A DNA stretch of 64,000 nucleotides from Flagellimonas maritima (GCF_003269425.1 NZ_CP030104.1:1483501-1547500); one strand, 5' to 3'. Numbered from the stretch's first letter, positions 44,773 to 54,423 are shown. Translations and numbers: made by a program. Notes: generated from the sequence alone by a model not told the origin.

Positions 44773-46069
44773 ACATGCTATTTTTTTTATCCTCTTTTGC
44801 CCTATGACGTCCCTACTGGCGCAAGAGGTATTTACTTTGGAAGAATCCATAGCGTTTGCCATGGACAAAAATTATGATTTGCGAATCGCCAGAAACAATA
44901 CGGTACTAGCCAAGACAGAAACTGAATTACTGAACAGTGGCTTTTTGCCCCGTGTCAGTGCCACTGGTGGTGTCAGCTACTCGGATGAAAACCAGAGTGT
45001 CGTATTCGCCGATGGGAATGCCACATCGATCGATGGTGCCATTACCGAATCATATAATGCCTCGATTACCGCAGAATATACGCTGTTCGATGGTCTTGAA
45101 CGAAAATTTACCAACGATAGGCGAGCGGAAAATCTAATGTTGAGCGAACTACAGGAAAGACAACAAATAGAAAACACCATCATCGACATCTATGAAAGTT
45201 ATTTTAACGTTGCGTTTCAGAGACAAGTAGTCGAGAATTTAAAAATCAACATCCAGAATTCTACGGACAGACTAACACGTGCGCAAAAGGCCTTGAAATA
45301 CGGTCAGGGTACAACACTCGACGAACTTAACGCACAAGTGGACCTGAACAACGATAGCATAAATTATACCAATGCGGTAAGGGACCTCAACAACCTGAAA
45401 CGCAACTTTAACCTAGTGGTAGGAAGGGAAGTGACTTCAGGTTTCGTTGCCGACACGACGGTCAATTTTTCACCACCAATACAAGAGGAAACGATTCTCG
45501 AGTCGGCCAAGACAAACAATATTCAATTGATTTTGGCCAATCAGAATATCTTATTGAGCGAACTCGATATAAAGATAAACAAAGCAAAATTTCTGCCCAA
45601 AATAAATGGTAGCGGATCATACCGATGGAACGAGAGTCAAAATCCCCCTACCTCCTTTGCGTTGGCCAATGAGTCTTCCGGGATTAATTTGGGGTTAACC
45701 ATGTCCTGGAACCTATTCGATGGAGGCGCGAACACCATTCGGATAAAAACGGCAAAAATTACCAGACAGAATAGGGAAATCGAACTGGAAAGGATAAGCG
45801 AACAAGTACGCACCGAGGTCTTGAATGCGTATGAGACCTATTCTATCGCACACTATACCTTGGCCGCTGAAAGCAAAAACGTAAGTACCAATGAGTTGAA
45901 TTTTCAACGCACCCAAAAACAATATAGTCTAGGACAGATTACCACTGTAGAATTTAGGCAGGCGCAAATAAACCTCTTTAATGCCCTGAACAACTATGCA
46001 AGGGCCAAATACGATCTCAAGATTGCCGAATTAAACCTGAAACAATTGGGTGGGCTATTACTGTTGTAA
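44759..46069 (+). CDS. TolC-family outer-membrane efflux protein (RND partner)
   Basis: The 436-residue protein has a signal peptide (HAIFFILFCPMTSLLAQ) and two repeats of the TolC helical hairpin (FTLEESIAFAMDKNYDLRIARN ... GFLPRVSATGGVSYSD; LSELDIKINKAKFLPKINGSGSY ... MSWNLFDGGANTIRIKTAK). I start at ATG 44759 inside the last codons of the permease, because the signal peptide begins there. It completes a three-part pump. A 126-base gap without features separates it from a convergent gene. Confidence 0.92.
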   Translation: MKHFKHAIFFILFCPMTSLLAQEVFTLEESIAFAMDKNYDLRIARNNTVLAKTETELLNSGFLPRVSATGGVSYSDENQSVVFADGNATSIDGAITESYNASITAEYTLFDGLERKFTNDRRAENLMLSELQERQQIENTIIDIYESYFNVAFQRQVVENLKINIQNSTDRLTRAQKALKYGQGTTLDELNAQVDLNNDSINYTNAVRDLNNLKRNFNLVVGREVTSGFVADTTVNFSPPIQEETILESAKTNNIQLILANQNILLSELDIKINKAKFLPKINGSGSYRWNESQNPPTSFALANESSGINLGLTMSWNLFDGGANTIRIKTAKITRQNREIELERISEQVRTEVLNAYETYSIAHYTLAAESKNVSTNELNFQRTQKQYSLGQITTVEFRQAQINLFNALNNYARAKYDLKIAELNLKQLGGLLLL

Positions 46070-46195
46070 TTTTTTTGCAGCTATTGTCCGCTGAATAAAT
46101 CGGCCGGTTGAAAGACCCGATGGGAAAAATTGGGAGAGTCCTATAAATCGTTGGTTTTATAACACTTGGACTAAATGTCTATCCGATTTAATAAC

Positions 46196-46933
46196 TTAAT
46201 TCTGTAAAAGCCATTTGTAGATGCCATCCATAAACTCATGGCACTTATAGCCTTCGACTCCTTTCCATTCTGTCATGTAGAGGGAACACATGGCATCGCC
46301 CAGTACGACAATCCTAGATTCGTTCTGCAGATTTTTGTGGACCCCAAAGGCTTCATCGGTCTGATTATTGAAAGCGAAGGGTGTGCCACCCTCAATGGAA
46401 CGTCCCAACTCGTAAGTGATATTTAGTTCCCGGGGAGTGATGACACCTTTTTTCGTATATCCCCCCACTAGGGTATCCCGGCTTTGGGCACCATATTGCA
46501 TACCATGATTCTCTATGATTTCATTGACATTGGTCTTTCCAAGGTCGGTCCAATAATCGGCTTCCATCACCAAAAGCATGGAACCTCCTTTATTCAAATA
46601 TTTTTTGATGTTCTTCACTTCTTTTTTGGAGTAAGGCAGGGATGGAACATGTAAGACGAGAAGGTTTCCTCGTTTTAGGTCATTGTAGGTAATTCTATCT
46701 TTAAGAAATACCACCTTCGCATTATTTGGCTTCAGTGTTTTGGAAAGTTCTTCATTTATGTACTGAATCCGGGTACTGTCCGGAAAACCTATATTCGGGA
46801 CAGGTTGTTTCGGGTCGTTCCACATGCGCTGGCCATGGGCCAGATCCATAAGTACGATTTTTTCCTCTTTTTGTCCCCTTAATGGCATTATGCAGAATAT
46901 TGCTATTAGACATATAATGGATATTGTTTTCAT
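46196..46933 (-). CDS. Exported DUF4350/ThuA-like protein
   Basis: The 245-residue protein has a signal peptide (TISIICLIAIFCIMPLRGQ) and a class I glutamine-amidotransferase-like fold without a visible catalytic cysteine nucleophile: VLMDLAHGQRMWND, LVLHVPSLPYSKKEVKNIKKYLNKGGSMLLVMEADYW in segments, and RIVVLGDAMCSLYM. Such domains (DUF4350, ThuA-like) often bind carbohydrates or act as non-enzymatic components. I use ATG 46931-46933; a TTG five codons earlier is the alternative. It is 23 bases after the serine hydrolase gene. Confidence 0.65.
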   Translation of the reverse strand: MKTISIICLIAIFCIMPLRGQKEEKIVLMDLAHGQRMWNDPKQPVPNIGFPDSTRIQYINEELSKTLKPNNAKVVFLKDRITYNDLKRGNLLVLHVPSLPYSKKEVKNIKKYLNKGGSMLLVMEADYWTDLGKTNVNEIIENHGMQYGAQSRDTLVGGYTKKGVITPRELNITYELGRSIEGGTPFAFNNQTDEAFGVHKNLQNESRIVVLGDAMCSLYMTEWKGVEGYKCHEFMDGIYKWLLQN

Positions 46934-46956
46934 TTTCTTTTTGTTCAAAAGTTCAA

Positions 46957-48075
46957 TTATTGTTTTTGCTTTGGCTTCTCGATGTCGATGAACCCTTGGT
47001 GTACCCCAACAGCCTCGGCGATTTTATAGATGACCTGGTTTCCGTTGGAACCATTTGACATTGCGACCAAACCTGATTTTCTTTTTGGGTTGAATACGGC
47101 AAGCGTCCGTTCGCCCATATTGGCACCCGTATGGCCGATAACCGTTTCGTCTTCGAAAGCATACACATACCATCCAAGGCCAAAACCAAGTTGATTTGGA
47201 CATGCTTCTGGAACGGTGGCCGATTCCAAGCACCTTTCTTTTTGGTTTAGAGATATCTCAAATTGTTCCTTTCTTAAATCCTTACTCACCTGATCCCCAT
47301 TCATTATTCCCAAAATAAATTTTGCGTAATCAACGGTCGTTGTGCGCAGGCCACCGGCCCCAAATGCCTTTTCCACGGGAAAGGGTTGCATCCATTTGGC
47401 CTCTGGGAAATAAGGCCACGCCAGTCTTCCCTTATACCAGTCTTGGTCTTCCATAGCGGAGTTTTCCATGTTTTCAGGGCGAAACAGGACTTCATTGGCA
47501 AGCGTGTTGAAAGAACGCCCCAGTTTTTTTTCCAAAAACCTGACCAAATATTGCAGCCCTTCTCCTGAGTACCCCATCTCAAGACCGGGATCCCGTTCAA
47601 ACCGAAGTATGCCACCGGTCATCCTTCTCCAATTCTTAAAACCTGTCTGGTGGGTCAATACATGTCGGGGGGTCAGTAGTTGGGCACGGGGGTCATCCTC
47701 AATATCGGGATCGAGCCAATATGCTGCCATAGGTTCATCCAATAATACCTTGCCCATTGTGGCCAATCGAAGGAAAATTTCCGCTGTCAGTGGTTTGGCA
47801 ATTGAGGCACTTAAGTACAACGTACTGTCCGTAGCCTTGGTGTCCGCATTTTGAAGACCATAAACATTCGACCAAACGATTTCCCCTTCTTCGATGACCG
47901 AAACCGCAATACTGGGTACGTCTTGCTCGTCCATCCATTTTGGGATGTCCTTTGATAGTTTTTCGAACTTTTCATTTGTAGCACCCGTATTTTGGTTGGC
48001 TCCATTATTTTTCTTTTTGTCAATACAGCCCAGAATGGTGAACAGTGAAAGGATTAAAGGTGTGATTTTATGCAT
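46957..48075 (-). CDS. Serine beta-lactamase-like lipoprotein (class C / esterase fold)
   Basis: The 372-residue protein has a lipobox (LSLFTILGCIDKKK). The active-site motifs are SIAK (SxxK) in YLSASIAKPLTAEI, YSG in the YxN position (EMGYSGEGLQYLVRF) and HTG in VIGHTGANMGER. The group includes peptidases, esterases and true beta-lactamases; a surface or periplasmic hydrolase role is all that can be said. It forms a two-gene - strand operon with the DUF4350-like gene. Confidence 0.88.
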   Translation of the reverse strand: MHKITPLILSLFTILGCIDKKKNNGANQNTGATNEKFEKLSKDIPKWMDEQDVPSIAVSVIEEGEIVWSNVYGLQNADTKATDSTLYLSASIAKPLTAEIFLRLATMGKVLLDEPMAAYWLDPDIEDDPRAQLLTPRHVLTHQTGFKNWRRMTGGILRFERDPGLEMGYSGEGLQYLVRFLEKKLGRSFNTLANEVLFRPENMENSAMEDQDWYKGRLAWPYFPEAKWMQPFPVEKAFGAGGLRTTTVDYAKFILGIMNGDQVSKDLRKEQFEISLNQKERCLESATVPEACPNQLGFGLGWYVYAFEDETVIGHTGANMGERTLAVFNPKRKSGLVAMSNGSNGNQVIYKIAEAVGVHQGFIDIEKPKQKQ

Positions 48076-48277
48076 ATGAGTTTTTAATTAGCGTATAAAA
48101 GAAATTTAGAAGGTCCGATTCTTGATTTTTGGCTTTAAAATCCATGTTTTCAATGGTAGAATAAATAGAAAATAGATGTAACAGGTTCAACTTTTATTTA
48201 TCTTTTAAGTATGAAAGGCAAGCTAGCTTATATATGTTTTTTACCATGACCAATTTCCGACCATTTTCTGTTCATTT

Positions 48278-48285
48278 TATATTTG
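48278..48285 (+). promoter_or_regulatory. -7 promoter element of the membrane HTH gene
   Basis: TATATTTG matches TAnnTTTG exactly, 28 bases before the ATG at 48314. The -33 region shows only a TTT with a 21-base spacer, so strength is uncertain. The 238-base intergenic region holds nothing else clear. Confidence 0.45.
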
Positions 48286-48313
48286 AAATGACAAGACATT
48301 AAAAATCAATTGA

Positions 48314-49618
48314 ATGGAGCCATCCGATAGTGCCCTTTTAGAAAAAGTCAAAAGGAAGATTGCGGCAGAAGCCAACCTTGTGGAAATGAGGAAATGGTCG
48401 CAGAAAGACTTTGAATTTCTATCTTTTTTTATCGAGGAGAAAACGGGTTGTAGATTGAGCGTCTCCACTTTAAAAAGAATTTGGTCCAATGATTATCGAC
48501 GTCTCCCCCACATATCTACTTTGAATGCCCTCTCGACAGCGGCATTTGATAAAAACTGGCAGAACCTTAAATCCGCATCCATTACAAATCGAAATGCAAA
48601 AAAAGTCCGCTCATTCAAAGTCCGCTCAGTTGGTCAAAAAAAGAGTTATCGAAAAATAGCCATCGGGTTGTTGTTGGTGATTCCAATAGTCTTGATTCTA
48701 ATCGGTGCCGCAACGGTAATTCAAAAAGGGCAGCCAAAGAGGACTGAAGTCACCGAGGTCTCCTTTGGCCATACAAAGACCCTCGAAAACCAATTGCCGA
48801 ATACCGTGGTATTCCAATATGATATCGAAGCAATCGATGCCGATCGTTTTTTCCTTCAACAAAGTTGGGATAGGTCAAGGAGAGTGGAAATTTTCAAGGG
48901 AAATAGGGAACAGACCGATATTTACTACATTCCCGGTTACTTCACCGCAAAACTTATCGCCGATGAAGAAGTTATAAAGGAAATGCCCGTGCATGTGACC
49001 TACGAGAATTGGTTTATTGCGGCAAGGCAACCCATGTCCAACATCGTGACCTTCGACAAATACCTATGGTTAAGAAAGAATTATTTGGGTATTGATACAG
49101 AAACCTTAGGGAGTAAGGGTATTGATGTGAACAGGGACTTTCAATTGGCCTATTACCATGTAAAGGATTTTGATGTCGATGGGGATAATCTAACTTACAA
49201 GGCTTCATTTAAGATGGATCCACTGGAGAATGTAGACTGTCCTATAATAAACATCCACCTTCAAGGAGCCTATGGGTACTATTGGATCATGATAGGAAAC
49301 AAAGGCTGCGGCAGCGAACTCTCCCAAAGAGTAGGAGACAAATCGTACGATGGGAGGACCCAAGACCTTACCAAGTTGACCACCAACATCTACCAATGGA
49401 ATGAGTTTGAAATCCGAACCACGAACAAAAACGTTCACATATTATTGAACGGCTCTGAAGTATTTTCTACTTCGTATAAGACTTCCATTGACGGAATCAT
49501 GGAAATAAGCTACTTCTTCAATGGAATGGGACTGATAGATAACGTAGAACTCAGGGATGGACAAGGAGAAATCAAATTTTCCGATGAATTTCAAATATAC
49601 CATGAACACGTTCCATAA
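48314..49618 (+). CDS. Membrane-anchored protein with cytoplasmic HTH-like domain and periplasmic beta domain
   Basis: In this 434-residue protein residues 1-95 form a helical domain with FFIEEKTGCRLSVSTLKRIW and ISTLNALSTAAFDKNWQNL, a Bacteroidota-specific HTH-like module. A transmembrane helix follows (IAIGLLLVIPIVLILIGAATVI, ~118-139). The outside part has a PKD-like segment (PNTVVFQYDIEAIDADRFF) and a concanavalin-like sandwich (FQLAYYHVKDFDVDGDNLTYKASF, DNVELRDGQGEIKFSDEF). It is a one-component transmembrane regulator or scaffold by architecture. It stands alone; its targets are unknown. Confidence 0.75.
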   Translation: MEPSDSALLEKVKRKIAAEANLVEMRKWSQKDFEFLSFFIEEKTGCRLSVSTLKRIWSNDYRRLPHISTLNALSTAAFDKNWQNLKSASITNRNAKKVRSFKVRSVGQKKSYRKIAIGLLLVIPIVLILIGAATVIQKGQPKRTEVTEVSFGHTKTLENQLPNTVVFQYDIEAIDADRFFLQQSWDRSRRVEIFKGNREQTDIYYIPGYFTAKLIADEEVIKEMPVHVTYENWFIAARQPMSNIVTFDKYLWLRKNYLGIDTETLGSKGIDVNRDFQLAYYHVKDFDVDGDNLTYKASFKMDPLENVDCPIINIHLQGAYGYYWIMIGNKGCGSELSQRVGDKSYDGRTQDLTKLTTNIYQWNEFEIRTTNKNVHILLNGSEVFSTSYKTSIDGIMEISYFFNGMGLIDNVELRDGQGEIKFSDEFQIYHEHVP

Positions 49619-49695
49619 ACTGTCCAGTTTTTAAGACGGATTGGGAAATACAGGGGAGTCTTATTAATTGTTAGTTTTAACGGCACTAAAGTTTT

Positions 49696-49899
49696 TTATT
49701 CAATGTATGTATAGAACTGGTCTATTAGAATAGATGAAAATATTCTATAAGATTGTATATGACGGATTGCAATTTTTCTTCCTTTACAATCAATTGAATG
49801 AATTTGTGATTTGTGATTATCATCAGCTTGCTTTGATTCTGATACTATAAAATCTCGAAGTGGATCATTGGCTTTATAGTTATCTATTACATAAACCAT
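49696..49899 (-). CDS. Doubtful small ORF (67 aa) in a 630-base gap
   Basis: A 67-codon frame (MVYVIDNYKANDPLRDF ... GRKIAIRHIQSYRIFSSIL) has plausible alternation of charged and hydrophobic residues but no recognised family and no clear start signal. It is the only candidate in 49619-50248. The rest of that stretch is AT-rich with a short + strand peptide-like frame at about 49961 and nothing else supportable. Confidence 0.25.
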   Translation of the reverse strand: MVYVIDNYKANDPLRDFIVSESKQADDNHKSQIHSIDCKGRKIAIRHIQSYRIFSSILIDQFYTYIE

Positions 49900-50248
49900 A
49901 ACGGAGTTCAGTTCAGGTATTATAGTGATTACTTTTGTTATTGGAGGATAACTGCAATGAAATATGAAACATTCCGTACTGAGATTTTTGGGAATCCATA
50001 CTGGTTAACATAGTCGTAATTGTCCCTTGCAACTGTGTGTTTGATTGACAATGTTGCAACTTATCCAAAGGGAAAATTGCGCATCTTCTCTTTTCCTTTT
50101 TCCAACAATAAATATCCTAATATGGGACTATCTTTTTAGGGCCTAAAGTATCTATAAAATTAGTGCTCAGATTTTTTTCCTTTGCGTTAACAAGTAATAT
50201 AGGTTTAATAAATCAGATTAATTCTACGACCCTATCGATACTATAGAA

Positions 50249-50758
50249 CTAAAACGCAAAACCCAACCCAAACTGAACGGATGCCAGATTGTCTTCCAAA
50301 GCGATGGAACGGTATCCTGCATACAATATCAATCCGTTGTTAAAAACATAAGATACTCTCTGAGAAAGGTAAAAACCGCCGTCTCCTCCATCGTTCAAGG
50401 GTATCGCATAACCAATGTCCGGCCCAACGCACAGATTTTTTAGAAGCCTGAATCTGATACTTGCGGCCAGAGGGATAAACTGTAGGTCGTCATTGTCGAT
50501 TTCTATACCTGCAACGGTTTCGGCCTTACCGAGAAAATTTGAAAATCCCGTTGTCGCACCTTCAAAAATCCTTCTTGTAATAGTGCATGTAATAGATATC
50601 CAGACCGAGAATGCTACTATAGCTGTCGCTAAGCCACCCAGGGTTACACCGTCGTGAACGCCCAATCCCATAAATTCTCTTTTTGTGTTAACATCCTGTG
50701 CCGTGCTGACTTGCATGTATGATAAGGCAATTAGTAGAAATAGATTGTGTTTTTTTAT
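50249..50758 (-). pseudogene. Damaged outer-membrane barrel gene
   Basis: The C-terminal half is a good barrel (FIPLAASIRFRLLKNLCVGPDIGYAIP, ending SVQFGLGFAF). Three defects are visible. First, the signal peptide (KKHNLFLLIALSYMQVSTAQ) begins upstream of any ATG, at an ATA codon (50756-50758) where ATG is expected. Second, between about 50640 and 50564 the reading frame is out of register: the -1 frame there reads SYSSILGLDIYYMHYYKKDF, a native-looking barrel strand. Third, register returns at an A5/T5 run (50564-50568). The last gene of the ABC operon, 17 bases after pldA. Confidence 0.6.
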
Positions 50759-50775
50759 CTGTTGTTTAGTTATGG

Positions 50776-51627
50776 TTAAAAGTGTAGAAACAAGTCCTTA
50801 AAGACGATACCTATACGCAGATTGCTTACCGACTGGCTGTAATCCACCAAATCTTCCGAATAGCCGCCAAAATATTGTACATACACAAACTGGTTGCTGC
50901 TTTTTGAAATTTTAAAACTTATGCAGGCCTTTACGTGGCCCTGTATTTTTTCGTCATAGGCGGGCTGTACATCTAAATCAAAATAGACATCGCTGCCTAC
51001 TCTGTAGGTTGCTCCAAAATTGAAATACCCGCGATAGGAGGTAATGTCTTCATTGTCTTCCATATCGCCCACGGGCAGCCAGGCCTTTGCACGGATGTGC
51101 AGTTTCTCACCCATCGGTTTGGCATAGCTCAGCGAGAAAAAATTCCAGCTTCGGTTATTCTCACCATCGCGACCGTTGCTCTCGTGCTCAAAGGCGAAAT
51201 AAAGTCCGTAGTCGAGACCCTCTTCATTGAAAAACAACTTCGCCAGACCTAGGGCGGGATTGTAATTGGTTTCCCGAAAGGGGAAGGATTCCTTATAAAT
51301 ATCCCAAAAGGCCTTTTGCCGATAGGTAATAAACGGGAACGTCTCCCAGGGCAGTTCGAGATTGGTGAGGCGCTGTTTGAAGCCTATTTCAAATTTGGCA
51401 TCGCTGCCGTCCGAGGTAAACGCATCGCTGCCCGTAGTCGTACCGGTGATGAAATAATTATCCCCGAACATTGTGAAAGCGGGCAGGCTGCGGATGTACT
51501 TTTTAAAATTGGTGCTGTCTATCCCCTGTACCATCTTATTTTCGGAAACTACGGCGATGGTATCGTTCTGGGCATAGGCCAAAGGGATGAAAGACATTAA
51601 AAAAGTGAGCAGAACAATATTGCTCAT
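50776..51627 (-). CDS. pldA: Outer-membrane phospholipase A
   Basis: The 283-residue protein has a signal peptide (NIVLLTFLMSFIPLAYAQ) and the phospholipase A1 barrel. The active-site signature is YFAFEHESNGRDGENNRSWN: catalytic His and Ser in HESNGR, followed by the NRSWN calcium/structural segment. It hydrolyses outer-leaflet phospholipids when membrane asymmetry is lost. I set the start at ATG 51625-51627, which overlaps the permease stop (ATGA); longer starts add residues not belonging to the signal. Its presence in a drug-export-type operon is unusual. Confidence 0.88.
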   Translation of the reverse strand: MSNIVLLTFLMSFIPLAYAQNDTIAVVSENKMVQGIDSTNFKKYIRSLPAFTMFGDNYFITGTTTGSDAFTSDGSDAKFEIGFKQRLTNLELPWETFPFITYRQKAFWDIYKESFPFRETNYNPALGLAKLFFNEEGLDYGLYFAFEHESNGRDGENNRSWNFFSLSYAKPMGEKLHIRAKAWLPVGDMEDNEDITSYRGYFNFGATYRVGSDVYFDLDVQPAYDEKIQGHVKACISFKISKSSNQFVYVQYFGGYSEDLVDYSQSVSNLRIGIVFKDLFLHF

Positions 51628-52745
51628 TGTTGTTTTTTGTAACTCCATATAGCGAAAGTGTTGAAAATAATTGCCAGTGAAATGGTATAGATGAACTCCC
51701 ATTTTACGTCCATAAATCCGCTACCCTTGAGCAGTACCTTTCGGGTCACCGAAATGAAGTGTGCCAACGGATTGGGAATGGTCAGTTTCTGGGCCCAAAC
51801 GGGCATACTCTCAATAGGAGTAAACAGGCCGCACATCAAGATAAAAATCATCACAAAAAAGAAAGCGACAAAAATGGCCTGCTGCTGGGTCTCGGCAAAG
51901 TTGGAAATCAAAAGGCCCAGGCCCAGAACACAAATGATGTTGATAATACCGTAGCCAAAGACTAGGAACATGCTGCCCCGAATCGGGATGCCAAAAACAA
52001 TCTTGCTGGTTATCAGTCCCATTGTAAGCAATACCAGCCCTACGCAGAGAAACGGCACCAGCTTGCCCAGAATGAACTCCCATTTTTTGATAGGGGTGAC
52101 ATTGATTTGTTCAATGGTGCCTACCTCCCTTTCCTTCACTACGTTCATTGCCGAAAGGATGATGACGAGCAATGCGGTAAGCTCCGCCAAGATGCCCGGT
52201 GCCATAAAATGGGGGTATTTGAGCTCCGGATTGTACCAATTGTTGGAAACGATGGTCGCAGATTGCCGCCCATTGGTCGTGGAAAGCAGTCGCGGCTCAT
52301 CGATCAAAATATCCTGGTTGACATCGGCAATCAATGAGGACAGATAGCCAGAGCCCACCGTAGCCTGCTGCCCATTGATGGCATTGACCAGCATTTGCAT
52401 CTGGGGCGCCTCGCCACGGTAAAATCGTTGTTCAAAATCTTTGGGAATTTCCAGAATGACATCGGCATCGCCGGATTGCATATAGGCAAAGGCCGCATCT
52501 TGGTCAAAGGTCGTGGCCAGCAGCGTAAACCAATCGTTTGCATTTACCTTGTTCGTAATCGTGCGCGAGATTTCAGACTGGTCCTTATCGACTATAACCA
52601 CTTGTACATCCTTGACTTCGTTGGATGCGGCACTGGCCAGCACGATAAGCTGTATGATAGGCAGTACCGTCATCATCAACAAGATGGTCTTGTCTCTGAC
52701 AATTTGCCTGAACTCCTTTTGTATGAGATAGCGTATTCGATGCAT
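51624..52745 (-). CDS. ABC-2 type permease (YbhR-like)
   Basis: The 373-residue membrane protein has one N-terminal helix (LLMMTVLPIIQLIVLASAAS), a large periplasmic domain (~45-180) and five C-terminal helices. It shows the family motif NVVKEREVGTIEQINVTPIKKWEFILGK in pieces at ~210-235. It pairs with the permease at 52853 and the two ATPases upstream as the membrane part of a YbhFSR-type exporter. The 107-base gap between the permease genes holds no clear signal. Confidence 0.9.
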   Translation of the reverse strand: MHRIRYLIQKEFRQIVRDKTILLMMTVLPIIQLIVLASAASNEVKDVQVVIVDKDQSEISRTITNKVNANDWFTLLATTFDQDAAFAYMQSGDADVILEIPKDFEQRFYRGEAPQMQMLVNAINGQQATVGSGYLSSLIADVNQDILIDEPRLLSTTNGRQSATIVSNNWYNPELKYPHFMAPGILAELTALLVIILSAMNVVKEREVGTIEQINVTPIKKWEFILGKLVPFLCVGLVLLTMGLITSKIVFGIPIRGSMFLVFGYGIINIICVLGLGLLISNFAETQQQAIFVAFFFVMIFILMCGLFTPIESMPVWAQKLTIPNPLAHFISVTRKVLLKGSGFMDVKWEFIYTISLAIIFNTFAIWSYKKQQ

Positions 52746-52852
52746 TTACCTATTTCTAATGGGTCTTTATATTCACATTTTTCCGTTTTGCGGTCTGCCG
52801 AAAAGCAGGCGCGAAACATTTGCTGCGCGGTCAAATCGGCACAATTTTTATT

Positions 52853-53962
52853 TCACTCTAGCCGTATCTTAAAATTCCGCCAGGTCAATACCAGAAAGAC
52901 CAGGGTCATCAACAGTAGTACGCCCACTTCAAAAAGAAGGAAGTCCATACCCACACCGCGCAACATTATCCCTTTCAAAATATCGATAAAATATTTTGCA
53001 GGGATGATATGCCCTATCCACTGTAACACCTGCGGCATACTGGACATCGGGAATATGAAGCCCGACAAAATAAGCGAGGGCATCATCAGGCTCATCAGCG
53101 AGGTCATCATCGCCTTTTGTTGGGTATCCGATTTGGTGGAAATCAAGGTTCCTAGCGAAAGTGCCGTAATCACGTACAGCAAGCACATTAGCATTAATAA
53201 TCCAAAACTGCCCAGAACCGGTACCCCGAATACGATGTTCCCTATCAGTACGACCAGTACAGCGATGCCGAAGGATAATAGCGCGTAGGGCGTAACCTTG
53301 CCCAAAATGATAATAACCGGTGGTAAAGGCGATACCAGAAGTACTTCCATCGTACCTTTTTCATTTTCCTTGGCGATGGTGAGCGAGGTGAGCATTGCAC
53401 AGATTATCAATAAAATAAGGGCAATGGTACCGGGCACAAAATTATAAGAACTTACCAATTGCGGATTATACATCATCTGGGTCGATAGTTGTATTTGATA
53501 GGGCGTTCCGCCTTGGACAGACCTCTCGGTCTTGAAGGTATTCACCATCTGGGTGACGTACTGTACCAGCGTATTCGCATTGTTCGGGTCGCTACCATCG
53601 GTAATTACCTGTATTTGCGGATTGGCACCGGCATAGAAATCTTCGGAAAAATTTTCGGGGATGGCCACCACGATTTTTGAAGCGCCCGCTTTAAAACCGT
53701 CCTCCATTTCCTTTTCGGAAAGAAGCCTATTGTTGACCATAAAATGGCCCGAACTTTGAATGTGGTCGATGAGCTGATTACTGGTCACGTCTTTGGCATA
53801 GTCGAGCACATCGATTTTCGTATCGTTGAACTCGTTGGTCACCGCAAAGCCGAAAATCAGCACCTGTGCAATAGGCATTCCAAAAAGGATGAGCAACGTG
53901 CGCTTATCCCGTAGAATGTGGTAGAACTCTTTTTTTACAAATGCCTTGAAGACCTTGAACAT
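52853..53962 (-). CDS. ABC-2 type permease (YbhS-like)
   Basis: The 369-residue membrane protein has the same plan as the downstream permease: KEFYHILRDKRTLLILFGMP, a first helix ending VLIFGFAV, a periplasmic domain, then ICAMLTSLTIAKENEKGTMEVLLVSPL and four to five helices. The two permeases are homologous but clearly different, so the channel is a heterodimer. It starts 7 bases after the DUF2141 stop. Confidence 0.9.
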   Translation of the reverse strand: MFKVFKAFVKKEFYHILRDKRTLLILFGMPIAQVLIFGFAVTNEFNDTKIDVLDYAKDVTSNQLIDHIQSSGHFMVNNRLLSEKEMEDGFKAGASKIVVAIPENFSEDFYAGANPQIQVITDGSDPNNANTLVQYVTQMVNTFKTERSVQGGTPYQIQLSTQMMYNPQLVSSYNFVPGTIALILLIICAMLTSLTIAKENEKGTMEVLLVSPLPPVIIILGKVTPYALLSFGIAVLVVLIGNIVFGVPVLGSFGLLMLMCLLYVITALSLGTLISTKSDTQQKAMMTSLMSLMMPSLILSGFIFPMSSMPQVLQWIGHIIPAKYFIDILKGIMLRGVGMDFLLFEVGVLLLMTLVFLVLTWRNFKIRLE

Positions 53963-53969
53963 CGCGGTG

Positions 53970-54413
53970 TTATATAATGAACTTCAAACGGATACTTTTG
54001 GAAGGCTCCTGCAACTGCACGGCACATTTACTAAAACTGGGCTTCCCCATTTTGGTCATATTCGACGCGCCTACGGGTTCTTTGGGCATCCCGATAAAAT
54101 TCGTCTCGATTTCACCATCCTTATTCTCATCCTGAAAAACGGCAATAGCATATTTCCCGTTAGGAATATTTTCAAACGTGTAGGTGGCCGAGGTGTCAAA
54201 AGTGCTTACGATGCCCTTTTTAAAGGCTTTATCGACTTCTTTCGGGAAACCTTCCTCTCGGTCAAAAAGCATAAAGACGATTTGGCCTTTTTGCTTCTCA
54301 ATGCCATTGACGGTTACGGTTATGGAACCGTTTTCCACTGGATTTTTCTCGGGTTTTGAGGCAAAGCTTGATAAGCCTGTTGCTATTAAGAATAGTACAA
54401 TTGTCTTTTTCAT
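53970..54413 (-). CDS. DUF2141 family exported protein
   Basis: The 147-residue protein has a signal peptide (KTIVLFLIATGLSSFASKP) and a DUF2141 beta domain: NGSITVTVNGIEKQKGQIVFMLFD, YTFENIPNGKYAIAVFQDENKDGEIETN, MPKEPVGASN. The function is unknown. Two ATGs stand side by side (54411-54416); I use the second. It lies inside the ABC operon between the Fe-S protein and the permeases. Confidence 0.85.
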   Translation of the reverse strand: MKKTIVLFLIATGLSSFASKPEKNPVENGSITVTVNGIEKQKGQIVFMLFDREEGFPKEVDKAFKKGIVSTFDTSATYTFENIPNGKYAIAVFQDENKDGEIETNFIGMPKEPVGASNMTKMGKPSFSKCAVQLQEPSKSIRLKFII

Positions 54414-54423
54414 CATAAGGTAT

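Noticed and set aside
46082..49690. Weak similarity between the DNA after the TolC stop (about 46130-46180) and after the HTH-membrane gene (about 49640-49690)
   Set aside because: The match (GGGAGTC...GTTxGTTTTA) is short and gapped, not enough to call a repeat.
52395..53288. A 297-codon + strand frame opposite the ABC permease genes
   Set aside because: It is antisense to two well-supported permeases in an intact operon, crosses their intergenic gap and has no recognisable domain.
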